Below, piece by piece: positions 33,550 to 45,690 of a stretch of 64,000 nt of DNA. The notes below the pieces were generated by a model. It was given only the letters and a program-made list of their open reading frames with translations, did no database searches and was not told the DNA's origin. The position numbers and the translations under genes are program-made. The stretch's first letter is position 1; each line of letters starts with the position of its first letter. The stretch comes from Margaritifera margaritifera (taxonomy: Eukaryota; Mollusca; Bivalvia; Unionida; Margaritiferidae): positions 1,550,001-1,614,000 of the forward strand of contig JAQPZY010001448.1 of the NCBI GenBank assembly GCA_029931535.1, written 5' to 3'.

Positions 33550-34585
33550 ACAAGAGTGCTTCGAAAGGGACTAATGCTCTGCTGGCTAAAAAGAATTTCC
33601 AGGAATTCAAGATAAGACCATTTCTTCCTTTTAACTGTGGAGTGTTGAAACCATCTCTAATAATCTTCAGCAATTACAATATTTTCCAATTAGCTGCTGT
33701 GGATGTCAGATTGGCACCATTTTCATTCTGGATCAACAAGACATCATTTAGGACCAACAGGACCCCATAAGAAGTCTTCTGACGGAAATCCCGTATTGAT
33801 AGAACTTTCTGTTTTGCAGAAGTAGCACTAACAAGATTTTCAAGATGGCTGCCATGGTGGTCATTTTAGATATCAGATTTGCAGCATTCCCTTAAAAGAC
33901 CAACTAGACATTTATAAGTAGTCTTTTGGTGAAAGCACAATATCGCTATGACCAGCCATCTAGGAGATGTAGCTATAACAAGATTTCCAAGGTGGCCGCT
34001 ATGGTGGCCATATTGGGCATTAGATCAGTTTCATTTTCATTTAGAAAGAACTAGACATTATATCAAGTCTTTTGGTGAATACGCCATGCTGATATGACCA
34101 TCCATTTATGAGGACTAGCGATAACAAGATTTTCAAGATGGCCAGTGTGGTGGCCATTTTTGACATTAAATCGGGCACCATTTTCATCTAGGAGTAACTA
34201 GGCGTTATAAGAAGTCTTCTGGTAAAAATCCTGTATCAATATGCCTTTTTAAGATGGCTGCCATAGCGGCCATATTGGACATCAGCTTGGAACCATTTTC
34301 ATTTGAAACCAACTAGACATCATAAGAAGTCTTTCAGTCAAAACCCCATGTTGATATGACCATCCATTCAGGAGGTGTAGCGATAGTAATATTTTCAAGA
34401 TGGCTGCTGTGGAGGCCGTGTTGCATGTACCGGCGGCACAATTTTTATTTTGGACCAGCTAGAATTTCATGGCAATCCTCCAAGTAGTTTAGAAGGAGCA
34501 GCGATAACAAACTTGTGCTTACGGACGGACGGACGATGGACGACATACCTATCCCATAAACTGGTCTATGACCAGTAGATCTAAT
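33550..34585 (+). mobile_element. AACAAGAG composite element, copy E
   Basis: Starts ACAAGAGTGCTTCGAAAGGG. About six cores, then a shortened 3' block (CATGGCAATCCTCCAAGTAG, ACGGACGGACGGACGATGGA, GACCAGTAGATCTAATA). It follows repeat copy gamma exactly as copy C follows delta. Confidence 0.87.
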
Positions 34586-34859
34586 AAAAAAAATCATATT
34601 GAAATTTCGAGCGAGTAGTAATTTGTTAGGCCAACCCACACTTATTTTGATACGATAACATTTTTCGGACACAAATATAATTCTGTATCAACATCTCGTG
34701 TATGGGAATTCATTGTGTTAATTAGCTCACTAGTAGAACTATTGAATTAATTTTATTGGCTTTGCCTTTTTACATCATTGCTTTTCGGGGTGGGGGTGAG
34801 GTTAACAGTGTAATTTTTGACCACTAAACTATTCCCAAAATAATGTTTCATGTTCTGAA
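34586..34859. other. unassigned sequence
   Basis: Nothing recognised. Confidence 0.45.
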
Positions 34860-35420
34860 AATTGAAAATGAATTGCTCTAAGAATTAATGGTATACAATC
34901 AAATAATGTTCCTTGTTCTGAGAATGATCACTTTATTAATCTCTCTTATGTCTAATTGTATAAAATCAATATGTTCCTCGTTCTGAGAATGATCACTTCA
35001 TTAATCGCTCTTATGTATAAATGTATACAATCAATATGTTCCTTGTTCTGAGAATGATCACTTTATTAATCTCTCTAATGTCTAATGGTATGCAATCAAA
35101 TAATGTTCCTTGTTCTGAGAATAATCACTTCCTTAATCTCTCTAATGTCTAATGGTATGGAATCAAATAATGTACTTTGTTCTGAGAATGATCACTTTAT
35201 TAATCTCTCTAATGTCTAATGGTATGCAATCAAATAATGTTCCTTGTTCTGATAATAATCACTTTATTAATCTCTCTAATGTTTACTGTTATACAATCAA
35301 ATAATATTTCCATGTTCTGAGAATGATCACTTTATTAATCTCTATAGGTTCTAATGGTATAAAATTAAATAATGTTCATTTTCTGAGAACTCATTTTAAT
35401 AATGTCTCTAAGGTCAACTG
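34860..35420. repeat. minisatellite, about 67-bp unit, about 8 degenerate copies
   Basis: Unit contains CAATCAAATAATGTTCCTTG, TTCTGAGAATGATCACTT and TATTAATCTCTCTAATGTCT. Units decay towards both ends of the array. Confidence 0.93.
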
Positions 35421-36133
35421 GTATAAAATGAAATAATTTTATAGGTTCTGAAAATTGTCGTTTTATTTTAATTTTAATTTTATTAATGGCATACAGTCAA
35501 ATCTACAACTCTAAAGTATGGTTCTTCGTCTCATGCAATACACAATAAAGTCCTAATTTGAAATGATATTATAAACATAAGTAATTATTCTTATTATCCA
35601 ACCCCTACAAAAATCCATTATCATCAAAACCCTAAATTTCCCTTGACTCAAATCGACTGTTTACAAATGTCAGACCCGAGAAGAGCTTTGTTGGTAATAC
35701 TCGACGACTTTGAACATTGTCAAATTTGGGCAAAAACATCTAACACACTTTTTGATCTCATACAAGAAACTTTTCTGCTAGTGACCTCTCATCAGATAAA
35801 ACGCCTCAATGAATGAAGAGATCATATCTCCAGATAATTAAGCAAGCATTTAAATATATAATTAAAAATGTAAAATCTTATAAAACGATTTGTGAAGCAA
35901 CCAAGGTCATGTTTAGATTGATCATGTTGGACGGGATAATTTACTTTATTATGGATACAACAATTGAATTAACATTTATGATGAGATCATGTTTAACATT
36001 TTTGTTTATGGCACCTCACAAAGAAACGATACGTAGAGAGCTCCAAATTTCTGTGACTTGCCCTTATGGATTGTAAGCTTTAATAGTTTTTATTGTTTGT
36101 TTTTTTAAATAAAAAAATGAAAGCATCGTCTGT

Positions 36134-36135
<2 letters not shown>
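35421..36135. other. unassigned AT-rich sequence
   Basis: The 87-residue plus frame at 35,813-36,076 has no recognisable motif. Partial likeness of CAGATAAAACGCCTCAATGAA here to ACAAAGCGCCTCAATGAAAT near 21,390 suggests another old dispersed repeat. Confidence 0.5.

Positions 36136-36136
<1 letters not shown>

Positions 36137-36202
<66 letters not shown>
36137..36202. repeat. (AT)n microsatellite
   Basis: About 66 bp of pure AT. Confidence 0.99.
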
Positions 36203-36205
<3 letters not shown>

Positions 36206-36667
36206 TCAAACTAATGTACAGAGATATAGAGACAGATGTAGCTAATTGTGTTCCCGACATGCTCTTGGCAATCGGTAAAAGACTTTTTTCCGTGATGACT
36301 CAGACAGCAATGATATAATGGAAACATAGGCGCTTGACGCAAATTAACCTATCGCATTATGCCATTCAAGATACAAGATTCAGTATACAGTAAACTTCCT
36401 TTAACGCCGGCAGTCAGGGTTATATAAAAACAAACACTAGTTCTAGACGAGTTATTCTACCGACACAACATACAAAGATTATAACAAATTAAAACGGACA
36501 GACACACGGATATTATATATTTACATAAGCAAGACAGATCAGATACATTAAAATATCTATAGTAACACAATTACAATATATGCAACATACAGATATACAT
36601 TTATTTTTTGTTTAAATATAAATATAAAACGTATGTACATACACGATAAATCAGAGAATACTTAATA
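36203..36667. other. unassigned sequence
   Basis: Nothing recognised. Confidence 0.45.
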
Positions 36668-36910
36668 CTGTAAGTAAAATGCATACATATAGGCCAGAGT
36701 AATGTAAGCAAAATGCATACATATAGGCCAGAGTAAAGTAAAATGCATACATATAGGCCAGATTAATGTAAGTAAAATGCATACATATAGGCCAGAGTAA
36801 TGTAAGTAAAATGCATACATATAGGCCAGAGTAATGTAAGTAAAATGCATACATATAGGCCAGAGTAATGTAAGTAAAATGCCCACATATAGGACAGAGT
36901 AATGTAAGTA
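36668..36910. repeat. minisatellite, 34-bp unit, 7 copies
   Basis: Unit contains GTAAAATGCATACATATAGG and CCAGAGTAATGTAA. One unit lacks about 6 bp. Confidence 0.95.
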
Positions 36911-36989
36911 TTGAAATAACCCAAATTCCACAATACACGCAACGACTGACTTACATCTTGAACTGACACACCCAATGTCTAAACTATCA

Positions 36990-39030
36990 CAAAACACGAG
37001 TCCTTGAATTCAATATAATTTCAAGGTACCTGTTAAATTGCCTTTTTTTCAAGAGGTGGTTTGCGTGCCTACTTTCCGTTGTGTTTTGTTCATATAATAC
37101 GCCCCTTGTTTCAGGTAATGAAATCCATCATAGTTGTGGGGTATTAGTTCTCGGACTATCTCTGATAAAATCTTAATAACCGTTATTAATAATGTTTGAA
37201 GGTTTATACGAAAATCGCTTTTTTATTTATCCGTATGTTGTACAGATCACTATCCACTGTTTTTATGACATACCATGTACCGTTTGTACTCGCGTATAAA
37301 TGTGGTCCAAATGCAAACAACATAGACCCTGATCTGCCGTCGCATAATGCTCCGGCAGATAAGGGTCTATGTTGTTTGTTCTACTGATTAGTCCTTACAA
37401 ACTGCATAGACCCAGATATGCCGGCGCATTATGCGACGGCAGATCTGGGTCTATGTAGTTTGCAGTTGGCATTGAAATTATACGCGAGTATAGACGGTAA
37501 TCTACACTCACAGCGCCATTTGAAAAAGGAGACTGTCGACAACTTAACTGGGGAAAATGCGATAGAATGAGGATTAGATTTATGATAGAAAGAAAACTTT
37601 TACCAGCAACCAGCTAAGACTTTATTGTCCCTAATTTACTGGATTTAAACTTCCTGGGTAGAATTACAAATTGATTAATAAAGTTTCCTAGTCATCTGAA
37701 AGGTTAATGTCGGGACAATTCCGACGAGAGCGATCAAATTACCCCAAACTATCTTGTCACCTACAGGTGTTGATGCAGTTAAACATACATATTATGGTGG
37801 CAAGAAGTTATTAGGTTGTTTTGAAAATGGGAGTATGTAGAGCAAATGTGTTTAGATAATCTATTTGTACACTAAAAAATGAGAAGACAAAACATTTCAC
37901 ATCGACACAAGTGGTCAATTCTAGAATATCGTTGATTCTGAAACTCACCTGCGATATCATGAAATTATCGTCAATACATCCTTTATTGTAGAGGGTACAA
38001 CACAACTTCAGTAAGCATTATCATGTATTATTGAATCTACTCAGTTTCTGATAATTCATAGGATCTATATAGATCTATAGATCTTGAACTTAATTAGGAT
38101 AATTGCTGATTCTTAAAACTCTCAATCATCGTTGTAACAACAGACTGGGAATAGGCTGCAAGCAGAATAGCAAACAGAAATATTATTTATCATCACGTCA
38201 GCCAAAAACTGGGTCAGTTACAACAACAGCAAGCCTATATGGAAAGCTGAGCTGTTACCAGCAAGGCAAATAAGTGGGTGTTTTTTCCAGTACACTCCTG
38301 CACATATCTTTTCAAAAGTTTCAAAGAAAAAAATGTGCCTCGCCCAACTTTACAATATTCGAGGTCAAAGCAGCCTATTTAACCACTACATTAAGCCATG
38401 AAGCGTTAGTTCTCCAGGACTGCTGTTTTGACAAAATCATTATTACGAGTTTGTGTAACTTTATAATCAAGTATTATATAAATGGAACTTACTTTTGGAA
38501 ATAAAATTAAAACCTATTTTAGATATGACAAGAGAAAATACGGATCAAGGTTTGATATTATTATATCACTATCAATGATTTAGAATCTAGCTAGAGGGTT
38601 AATAAAAAGAATCTATCCTACCACTAATCAGTGCCATGCAACTCTTAGTGAATGTGAGGCGTCAAATTTACAGATCTGAAGTAGTTGCAAATGTTGACAC
38701 CAGTCAACCTAATATTTAAATAAGACTGGGCTAGTGTCCCATATTAAATAATGATTGATAGTGGACCAATATAGCAGCATAATACAAAGTGTTGGATATG
38801 TGTAACCAGACCATGTATCTAGGAGACAAGAATGGGAAGAAACCGTCAGACATCGATTCGTATATCTGTTTCCTGTATCATAAGGTTTGAACGTGGGGTT
38901 ACGTTAGCAACGGCGTGTCTGTCAAGTATTTCTCACGATTTGGCTGCTCAGTACATAACTCGGTGTAAACAAAGTTGCGCAATTGTAAACTTTTATATTT
39001 ATATTGATGTACAACACATTTGAAATCGTA
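36990..39030 (+). repeat. long dispersed repeat, copy beta
   Basis: Matches copy alpha over 37,000-38,395, copy gamma over 38,400-38,880 and copy delta over 38,720-39,015, so it joins these segments. It is interrupted by foldback copy 3 at 37,280-37,497. No coding seen. Confidence 0.8.
37280..37497 (-). mobile_element. double-hairpin foldback element, copy 3
   Basis: A 218-bp copy, opposite in orientation to copies 1 and 2. Ends CCGTTTGTACTCGCGTATAA and TTATACGCGAGTATAGACGG, with TA on each side (37,278-37,279, 37,498-37,499). Two hairpins as in the others (GACCCTGATCTGCCG first here, then GACCCAGATATGCCGG). The paralogous site in copy alpha (25,942-25,943) has a single TA and no insert, which confirms the ends. 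Confidence 0.94.
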
Positions 39031-39283
39031 TCCAGCAATAAGAGTTACACGTTTTCAGTCTATGTTTACACAAAATTAATTTGACTTAATTAAATTTATA
39101 TACAGTAAAGCTTCCAAAAGTCGAACCTTTGCGACCCAAATTTAGGGTTCGAGTTTTCTGAGGTCGCAAACAGGAGAATATATTATGTCAGGATTGAACA
39201 AGTCCTTCGACTAATGTCGAGTATTCGAGTGATATATAACGAATTATAGAATCATGTAAGACTTCTATTTCCATAATACACTG

Positions 39284-39284
<1 letters not shown>
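39031..39284. other. possible pogo-like terminus, otherwise unassigned
   Basis: TA-CAGTAAAGCTTCCAAAAGTC-GAACC near 39,102 resembles the CAGT...GTCGAAC termini of pogo/Tigger-type elements. I find no matching right end, so this is a weak call. Confidence 0.3.
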
Positions 39285-39285
<1 letters not shown>

Positions 39286-39359
<74 letters not shown>

Positions 39360-39362
39360 TAT
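39286..39362. repeat. (AT)n microsatellite
   Basis: About 65 bp of pure AT, then ATACATATATAT. Confidence 0.98.
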
Positions 39363-39379
39363 CAATAAGTTGTAAGAAT

Positions 39380-39540
39380 GAACGTATAACACCGGCCAGC
39401 ACAGGCATTACACCTTCATACTCATACCAGGAGTACGTATAACACCGGCCAACACAAGCGTCACACCTACATACTCGTACCATGAGAACGCATATAACAC
39501 CGGTCAACACAGGTGTCACAGCCAAATACCATGAGAACGC
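39380..39540. repeat. minisatellite, about 54-bp unit, 3 copies
   Basis: Unit contains GTATAACACCGGCCAGCACA, then CACACCTACATACTCATACC. Degenerate. Confidence 0.85.
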
Positions 39541-39736
39541 TTTAAGAGTGGATGGAGGAATCGATTTCGAAATATGGCAATATCCAAGGCTGTTCATAAC
39601 TCAAAATATAATGTCGCTCTAGACGAACATATAAAAGTCTTAAAATTTCAAGGTGAAACAAAACGTTACAAAGTTACCATATTTACATATTTACATATTT
39701 ACAAAACGTTACAAAGTTACCATATTTACATATATA

Positions 39737-40425
39737 TTGTTACCACTCTACGTCTTAAAATAAAGTAACAGAAAGAACGTGAAACCAACAATATATGTAA
39801 AATCAACAAACAATTTATTTCTCTGTAATTAAAATAAAAACTAAAACGACACTTAAAATTTGTGATTTTAATTCCAAATAATCCTAAATGTCCTAAACAC
39901 AAGTCAGAAATGATAAAATGACCCGAATGAATGAATGTTTCGAATGAATGAATAGTCTTGAATGTCCTGATATACCACAACGAAACAATCCAGAATATCG
40001 TTCAGAATGTCCACAAATATCCAAAAGTCATATATATAAATCCAAAGGTTAATGAGCACTTTATGGTAACTCCAAATAATGTTAAAATAAATAATTTATT
40101 TCGAATTATGTCTACAGCACAACTATAAACTCTGATCATTAACAGATTCAACAGGACTGATTTTAAAACAGGATTTAAAACATGAACGAATAAATGCGTA
40201 TGAAGTCTGTATTTATACACATATTCTAATAACTTACAATGCAAGAGAACGTGCGTCGTTCTTGTTGAAAAAACATAAACTAGTTGTGAAAAAGTGTCAA
40301 AAAGACTGGCTCTGACCTCAAATGCTGTCAACAAGGTGTTTACCAATTGACCAGATTTTAAAGTACGACTTACTATCATGGATAAGGTTAAACACACATA
40401 GTAGGTTACTTATACATAACAATAT
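39737..40425 (+). repeat. TTGTTAC family, copy B
   Basis: Starts ATTGTTACCACTCTACGTCT and ends TATACATAACAATATT. About 690 bp, collinear with copy A (AATTCCAAATAATCCTAAAT, CAACGAAACAATCCAGAATA). Preceded at 39,660-39,735 by a short tandem of AAAACGTTACAAAGTTACC. No coding. Confidence 0.8.
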
Positions 40426-42319
40426 TCATACATACCATATACACTTCGTGACAGGTGGTCAGTCAGGAACATGTTAATGGACAAGGTGGAATGGAAAAAT
40501 CCATATCAAAGGACATTTTGTACATTAAGATGTCACTTACAAGCACAATGCAACTTACTTGAAATTTATGATTGCATTGTCAGTGAAACTGAGTCAGAAG
40601 TTACGTTTGTTTTCATTAGGAGCTTGGATTGAGAGAAAGCTAGCACATTACTGAAGAAATGACGGATGTTCAGAAACATTTATTTTCTTCCGTATGTTAT
40701 GTCAAATACGAGGACAGTATACATAAACATATCTTTGATTCAGAAAGTGTACATCGTGTAACAAACAGTCCCAAAGATTACACTAGATTCCTTTCAAAAA
40801 AATACTAATTGGCAATCTTGATATGTGAAAGGCAATGATAACTAGTATTTTTTACGCCAGTGTAATTAGAGGCCCTATCAATATCTGCATTTCCAATCCC
40901 AACCAATGTAATACGGAAAATACAACCAATGTAATACGGAAAATACAACCAATGTAATACATAAAATACAACTCATTTAATAGGGAAAATAAAACCAATG
41001 TAATACGGAAAATACATTTAACTTGAATGCTGGGGGTAAATCCAAATCAAATGACTCATAACATTTATTGATTATCTTAAGATTCTATCTTTTCAAAGCG
41101 GCAAGGATCTCCTTTATACTTAGAATCTACGCACATCATAGACGTAAGTCATTGACGAAGGAGCAAGCAAGATGACCGTTGAAATATCAAGACATGAAAA
41201 AGTATAGGAAATGAGTTTTAGCTGAAATTTTGCCTTAGGAAATTTCAATATAGAAACGTGACATTAAATTATGAGAATCGACAAAAATTTCAGATGGAAT
41301 TATAATATACTAAAATAAACGAAAAGAAAGACATGTTAAATGCATGTACAGAGAAAGTGACAAATATAACGGAATTTTTTTTTACCCCGATTGATTTTTG
41401 TGACTCTTCACACCGTCCGCTTTTTAGCAGCTTTGATGATTCCACATAAACAAATTGTCACACGAAATCACCTTTCGTTGAAGAAAACAGTTGTAAAGCA
41501 TACCATTAAGTACGTCTAATCCATATTTCTGTAAGTTAAATGTTGTATCAACGTTTATGTCATAAATGAAGAAAATAGTTGAGTACCTGACTTAATTAAC
41601 ATATCTTTCATCAATTACAGCGCAGTTCTGACTAATTTTCAGCGATTGTTGATCGCGGTCATATGCTATTCTTAATGATAAGATTTATTTCTTTGGAAAC
41701 TCAACCGAGGAGATAATTTGTTTTTGAATGCTCTGTTGTTATCATGCCTTATCTGAACGTAGGAAATGAATGTTGCTCTGCATGCTACATTTAACTCCCA
41801 CAGATATATTTTCGAAACCTGGGTCAGCGCTACGACGGAAGATTAGATCTTTCTCTAATTGCAATTCTTTAATTGACAAAAAAAAAAAAAAAAAAAAAAA
41901 AGAAGAAGAAATGGAAACGGAATTCGTACGCTGACCTCTTTAATACTTGATGAAATTAAATGAGGAGGGATTAGACACAAAAATTGTTTATTAAAAAATA
42001 AAGACTGTGTTACAACTGTGTATTTTGTTTCATTTTTTAAGCTATGCACGATAAAAAAAGTTTGGAACCGGTTTAACATGGACAAATCTATATTTGACAA
42101 TAAAGGCAAGCATATTATTCAGATATATACGTCATATTGGGTCTTGAGGGAACAAGGCATTCAATTCAAAATAAAATTTATTTGTCCAGCTATCAATGTC
42201 CTCGGACAACTGTGGAATTATTAATGTGTCCAGAATAGGGTATATTTTCTGTAAAAGGATACAAATTTGTTTGTGGGTTAAGAAATATTTTGTCGTGTAA
42301 TAAGTGAAATAGGTAAAGT
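40426..42319. other. unassigned sequence with a small tandem array and an A run
   Basis: 40,905-41,015 holds about five copies of an AACCAATGTAATACGGAAAA unit (about 23 bp). 41,878-41,901 is a run of A followed by GAAGAAGAA. No gene recognised. Confidence 0.6.
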
Positions 42320-42485
42320 ATTTGGCAAATATTTTTTATATAGAGCCCAGCATGTCTTGTCCAATTTGGCAAATATTTTTTATATAGAGCCCAACATGTC
42401 TTGTTCAATTTGGCAAATATTTTATATAGAGCCCAACACGTCTTATCCAATTTGGAAAATATTTTATACAGAGCCCAACATGTCT
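42320..42485. repeat. minisatellite, about 42-bp unit, 4 copies
   Basis: Unit contains TTTGGCAAATATTTTATATA and GAGCCCAACATGTCTTGTCC. Confidence 0.93.
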
Positions 42486-42604
42486 TGTCCAGTATATCAG
42501 AGTGATCCGATGCACCCTGTCTCTCAAGTAGAAATAAGAGGATTAAACATAAATGGCAATCATGAAGAGGTCTTGATAAAAATGTTAGATCCGACCCTAT
42601 AATG

Positions 42605-43405
42605 TGTAATTATAACTGCGATATGCATATATGATTGACTATGATATGCATATATGATTGACTGCGATATGTATATATGATTGACTGCGATATGTATATA
42701 TGATTGACTGCGATATGCATATATGATTGACTGCGATATGCATATATGATTGACATGAAGTCAAGCGAATTAACCCTATAATGTGTAATTATAACTGCGA
42801 TATGCATATATGATTGACTGCGATATACATATATGATTGACTGCGATATGCATATATGATTGACATGAAGTCAAGCAAATTAACCCTATAATGTGTAATT
42901 ATAACTGCGATATGCATATATGATTGACTGCGATATACATATATGATTGACTGCGATATGCATATATGATTGACATGAAGTCAAGCAAATTAACCCTATA
43001 ATATGTAATATAACTGCGATATGCATGTATGATTGACTGCGATATGCATATATGATTGACTGCGATATGCATATATGATTGACATGAAGTCAAGCAAATT
43101 AACCCTATAATGTGTAATTATAACTGCGATATGCATATATGATTGACTGCGATATGCATATATGATTGACTGCGATATGCATATATGATTGACATGAAGT
43201 CAAGCAAATTAACCCTATAATGTGTAATTATAACTGCGATATGCATATATGATTGACTGCGATATACATATATGATTGACTGCGATATGCATATATGATT
43301 GACATGAAGTCAAGCAAATTAACCCTATAATGTGTAATATAACTGCGATATGCATATATGATTGACTGCGATATGCATATATGATTGACTTGAAATCAAG
43401 CAAAT
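42605..43405. repeat. higher-order satellite, 110-bp unit built from 23-bp monomers
   Basis: The 23-bp monomer (TGCGATATGCATATATGATT plus GAC) occurs three times per unit (about six in the first), followed by a spacer ATGAAGTCAAGCAAATTAAC and CCTATAATGTGTAATTATAA. The GACATGAAG landmark recurs at 42,752, 42,862, 42,972, 43,081, 43,191 and 43,301, a period of 109-110 bp. Confidence 0.97.
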
Positions 43406-43471
43406 TAAGCTGTCCTTTTTGTAACCATAAGTTGATAATTATTTTTTCATGATATAATATTGACTCATTAC

Positions 43472-43693
43472 CAGTGGCGGCGCGAGGGTTTGAGGCGCCC
43501 GGGGTCAATGTTCTTTAGTGGCGCCCCTACTTTGCCATAGAGAACAGTTTTTATGTCAGTCGCCAACCTCCACCCCACCCCCACCCCATCTACGCCCCGG
43601 TTACAGCTGCAAAAAAAAGGAGATCCCGACGGCGTCCCCCCCATCGCCCGGCCCCTTGAGGCAATTGCCATCCCCCTACTCGCGCCGTCACTG
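43472..43693 (-). mobile_element. hAT-type MITE, GC-rich family, copy 4
   Basis: A 222-bp copy in the orientation of copy 3. Ends CAGTGGCGGCGCGAGGG and CTCGCGCCGTCACTG; perfect 8-bp duplication CTCATTAC (43,464-43,471, 43,694-43,701). Confidence 0.94.
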
Positions 43694-43779
43694 CTCATTA
43701 CTATGCACGTTTTTCTGTATCATGAGGTAATTCAAAAACCCTTGGGCATAATACTACGAATCAAATTGTCTTATGACTT

Positions 43780-44095
43780 TTTTGATGTTGTAGTTGTACA
43801 CTGTTGAGTCATATGGATATTTAATGCTGGAGTTGTACACTGTTGAGTCATATGGATGTTTGATGATGTAGTTGTACACTGTTGAGTCATATGGATGTTT
43901 GATGTTGTAGTTGTACACTGTTAAGTCATATGGATGTTTAATGTTGTAGTTGTACACTGTTGAGTCATATGGATGTTTGATGTTGTAGTTGTACACTGTT
44001 GAGTCATATGGATGTTTAATGCTGTAGTTGTACAAAGTTGAGTCATATGGATGTTTGATGTTGTAGTTGTGCGGTGTCGATTCATATGGATGTTT
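43780..44095. repeat. minisatellite, 39-bp unit, about 8 copies
   Basis: Unit contains ATGTTGTAGTTGTACACTGT and TGAGTCATATGGATGTTTG. A 13-residue repeat stays open on the minus strand; I treat it as a by-product. Confidence 0.96.
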
Positions 44096-44184
44096 TGCAC
44101 ATCAAAGAATTTAACTGAACTGAATTGTCACTTAAATTTCGTGCAATGAAATTACAATGAAACTTCTCAAAACCGAAATCCCTT

Positions 44185-44545
44185 CGAACCAAATACAAAT
44201 CAAATCTCTAACTAAAAAGAAATCACAAGTCTCTAACCAAATACAAATCACAAATCTATAACCAAATACAAATCACAAGTCTCTAACCAAATACAAATCA
44301 CAAATCTATAACCAAATACAAATCACAAGTCTCTAACCAAATACAAATCACAAATCTATAACCAAATACAAATCACAAGTCTATAACTAAATACAAATCA
44401 CAAATCTCTAATAAAATACAAATCACAAATCTCTAATCAAATACAAATCAAAAATCTCTCCCCAAATACAAATCACAAGTCTCTAATCAAATACAAATCA
44501 CAAGTCTGTAACCAAATACAAATCACAAATATCTAACTAAATAAA
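44185..44545. repeat. minisatellite, 25-bp unit, about 14 copies, partly as 50-bp dimers
   Basis: Unit ACCAAATACAAATCACAAGT plus CTCTA. CAAGTCTCTA and CAAATCTATA variants alternate in the middle, giving a 50-bp higher-order period. Confidence 0.95.
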
Positions 44546-44601
44546 CCCAGTTAACCTATGTGGTAACCTTACTACATCATCCAGCATCATATTATAAATA
44601 A

Positions 44602-44604
<3 letters not shown>

Positions 44605-44668
<64 letters not shown>
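44605..44668. repeat. (AT)n microsatellite
   Basis: About 62 bp of AT. Confidence 0.99.
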
Positions 44669-44669
<1 letters not shown>

Positions 44670-44769
44670 TGAGAAGTAAGAATCTTAAACCAGTATTTGA
44701 AAATAATATACAAGATTCTTACAAGTAAGTTCTTATAAGTTTACAAGAAATAAAATCACTTTGTTTGAT

Positions 44770-45690
44770 TCTCTTAACTATTAATAACATTTCAAAAAGT
44801 TGCAAATGTACTTTGTCAATATTATTAGCAGATATAAAACCCCATACATCACAACAATAGTGCAATATTGGCAATATTATTTCAAGAAGTAATTTAAAGA
44901 TATATTTCTAATACAAATATTGTTTGTGGGTCTGGCCATGTAACATAATATGTGCTTCATCAAATGATCCGCCAGATGCAAGAACATAAGAACATACCAA
45001 GGTATGCATTTTTTCTTTTTTTTCTAGTGTTGTGTCACATAAGTAAACTCCATGAACTATGACCTTACGAACTGGTAACCTACCACCTTTGCTAAATATC
45101 AGTCTTTGTCTTAGACACGTTTACTATAAGTTTCCATATCCTGCAATATTCATTCAAAAAGTCTAAACCCTTTTGAAGATCTGTACTAGAACTCGAAAAG
45201 ATAACATATCATCAGCATACAGTAAAAAAAGAGCTTTATCATACCAGTGTCAATGCTATCTATACCATGAAATATAAATTCCTCTTCTAACTTATTTAAA
45301 AATTGATTGCAAATAAGAAAGGTGACAGACCTCGCCTTGCCTTACTCCAAGGACACATGAAAATACACTACGAATACCAATGGTATACCTTACCCTGGAT
45401 TTAACAGTATCGTACATAGAGTTAATGATATCAAAAATATTTCCCTGAAGCTACAATTTAAGGAGTGCATGTCATAAATTATCTCTTACCATATAATAAA
45501 ATGCTTTAATTAAAGGATAAAAACATTAACAATTATTTTCCTTGATTAACTGTATGTGAAATAAGTCCCTGTAAAAGTTTTGAAAAATTATCAAAAATAC
45601 TCATAATTTTTTGTCTAAATCCTGCCTGCGCTTCGACAAATACGAGATAGTTTTCCGCTGAATTTTATTTATATGACTGGGCGGAAAAAT
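44770..45690 (-). pseudogene. non-LTR retrotransposon reverse transcriptase remnant
   Basis: Minus strand, in several frames. In order: QAGFRQK (about 45,629-45,608), a degraded IKAFYYMVRDNLWHALLKL block where the D-x-x-K-A-F-D motif is expected but its catalytic Asp is not visible, TVKSRVRYTIG and FSCVLGVRQGE, then LYADDM with the YADD box at 45,208-45,219. Then FNEYCRIWKLIVNVSKTKT-like sequence (NVSKTK), FSKGGRLP, SGGSFDEA, and LPILHYCCDVWGF near 44,850. Multiple frameshifts and stops. Clade not assigned; the blocks fit LINEs whose RT ends in an A-S-V-L-x-Y-G-x-E-x-W-like box. Confidence 0.82.

Noticed and set aside
44185..44545. CRISPR-like repeats
   Set aside because: The apparent spacers are variants of the repeat itself.
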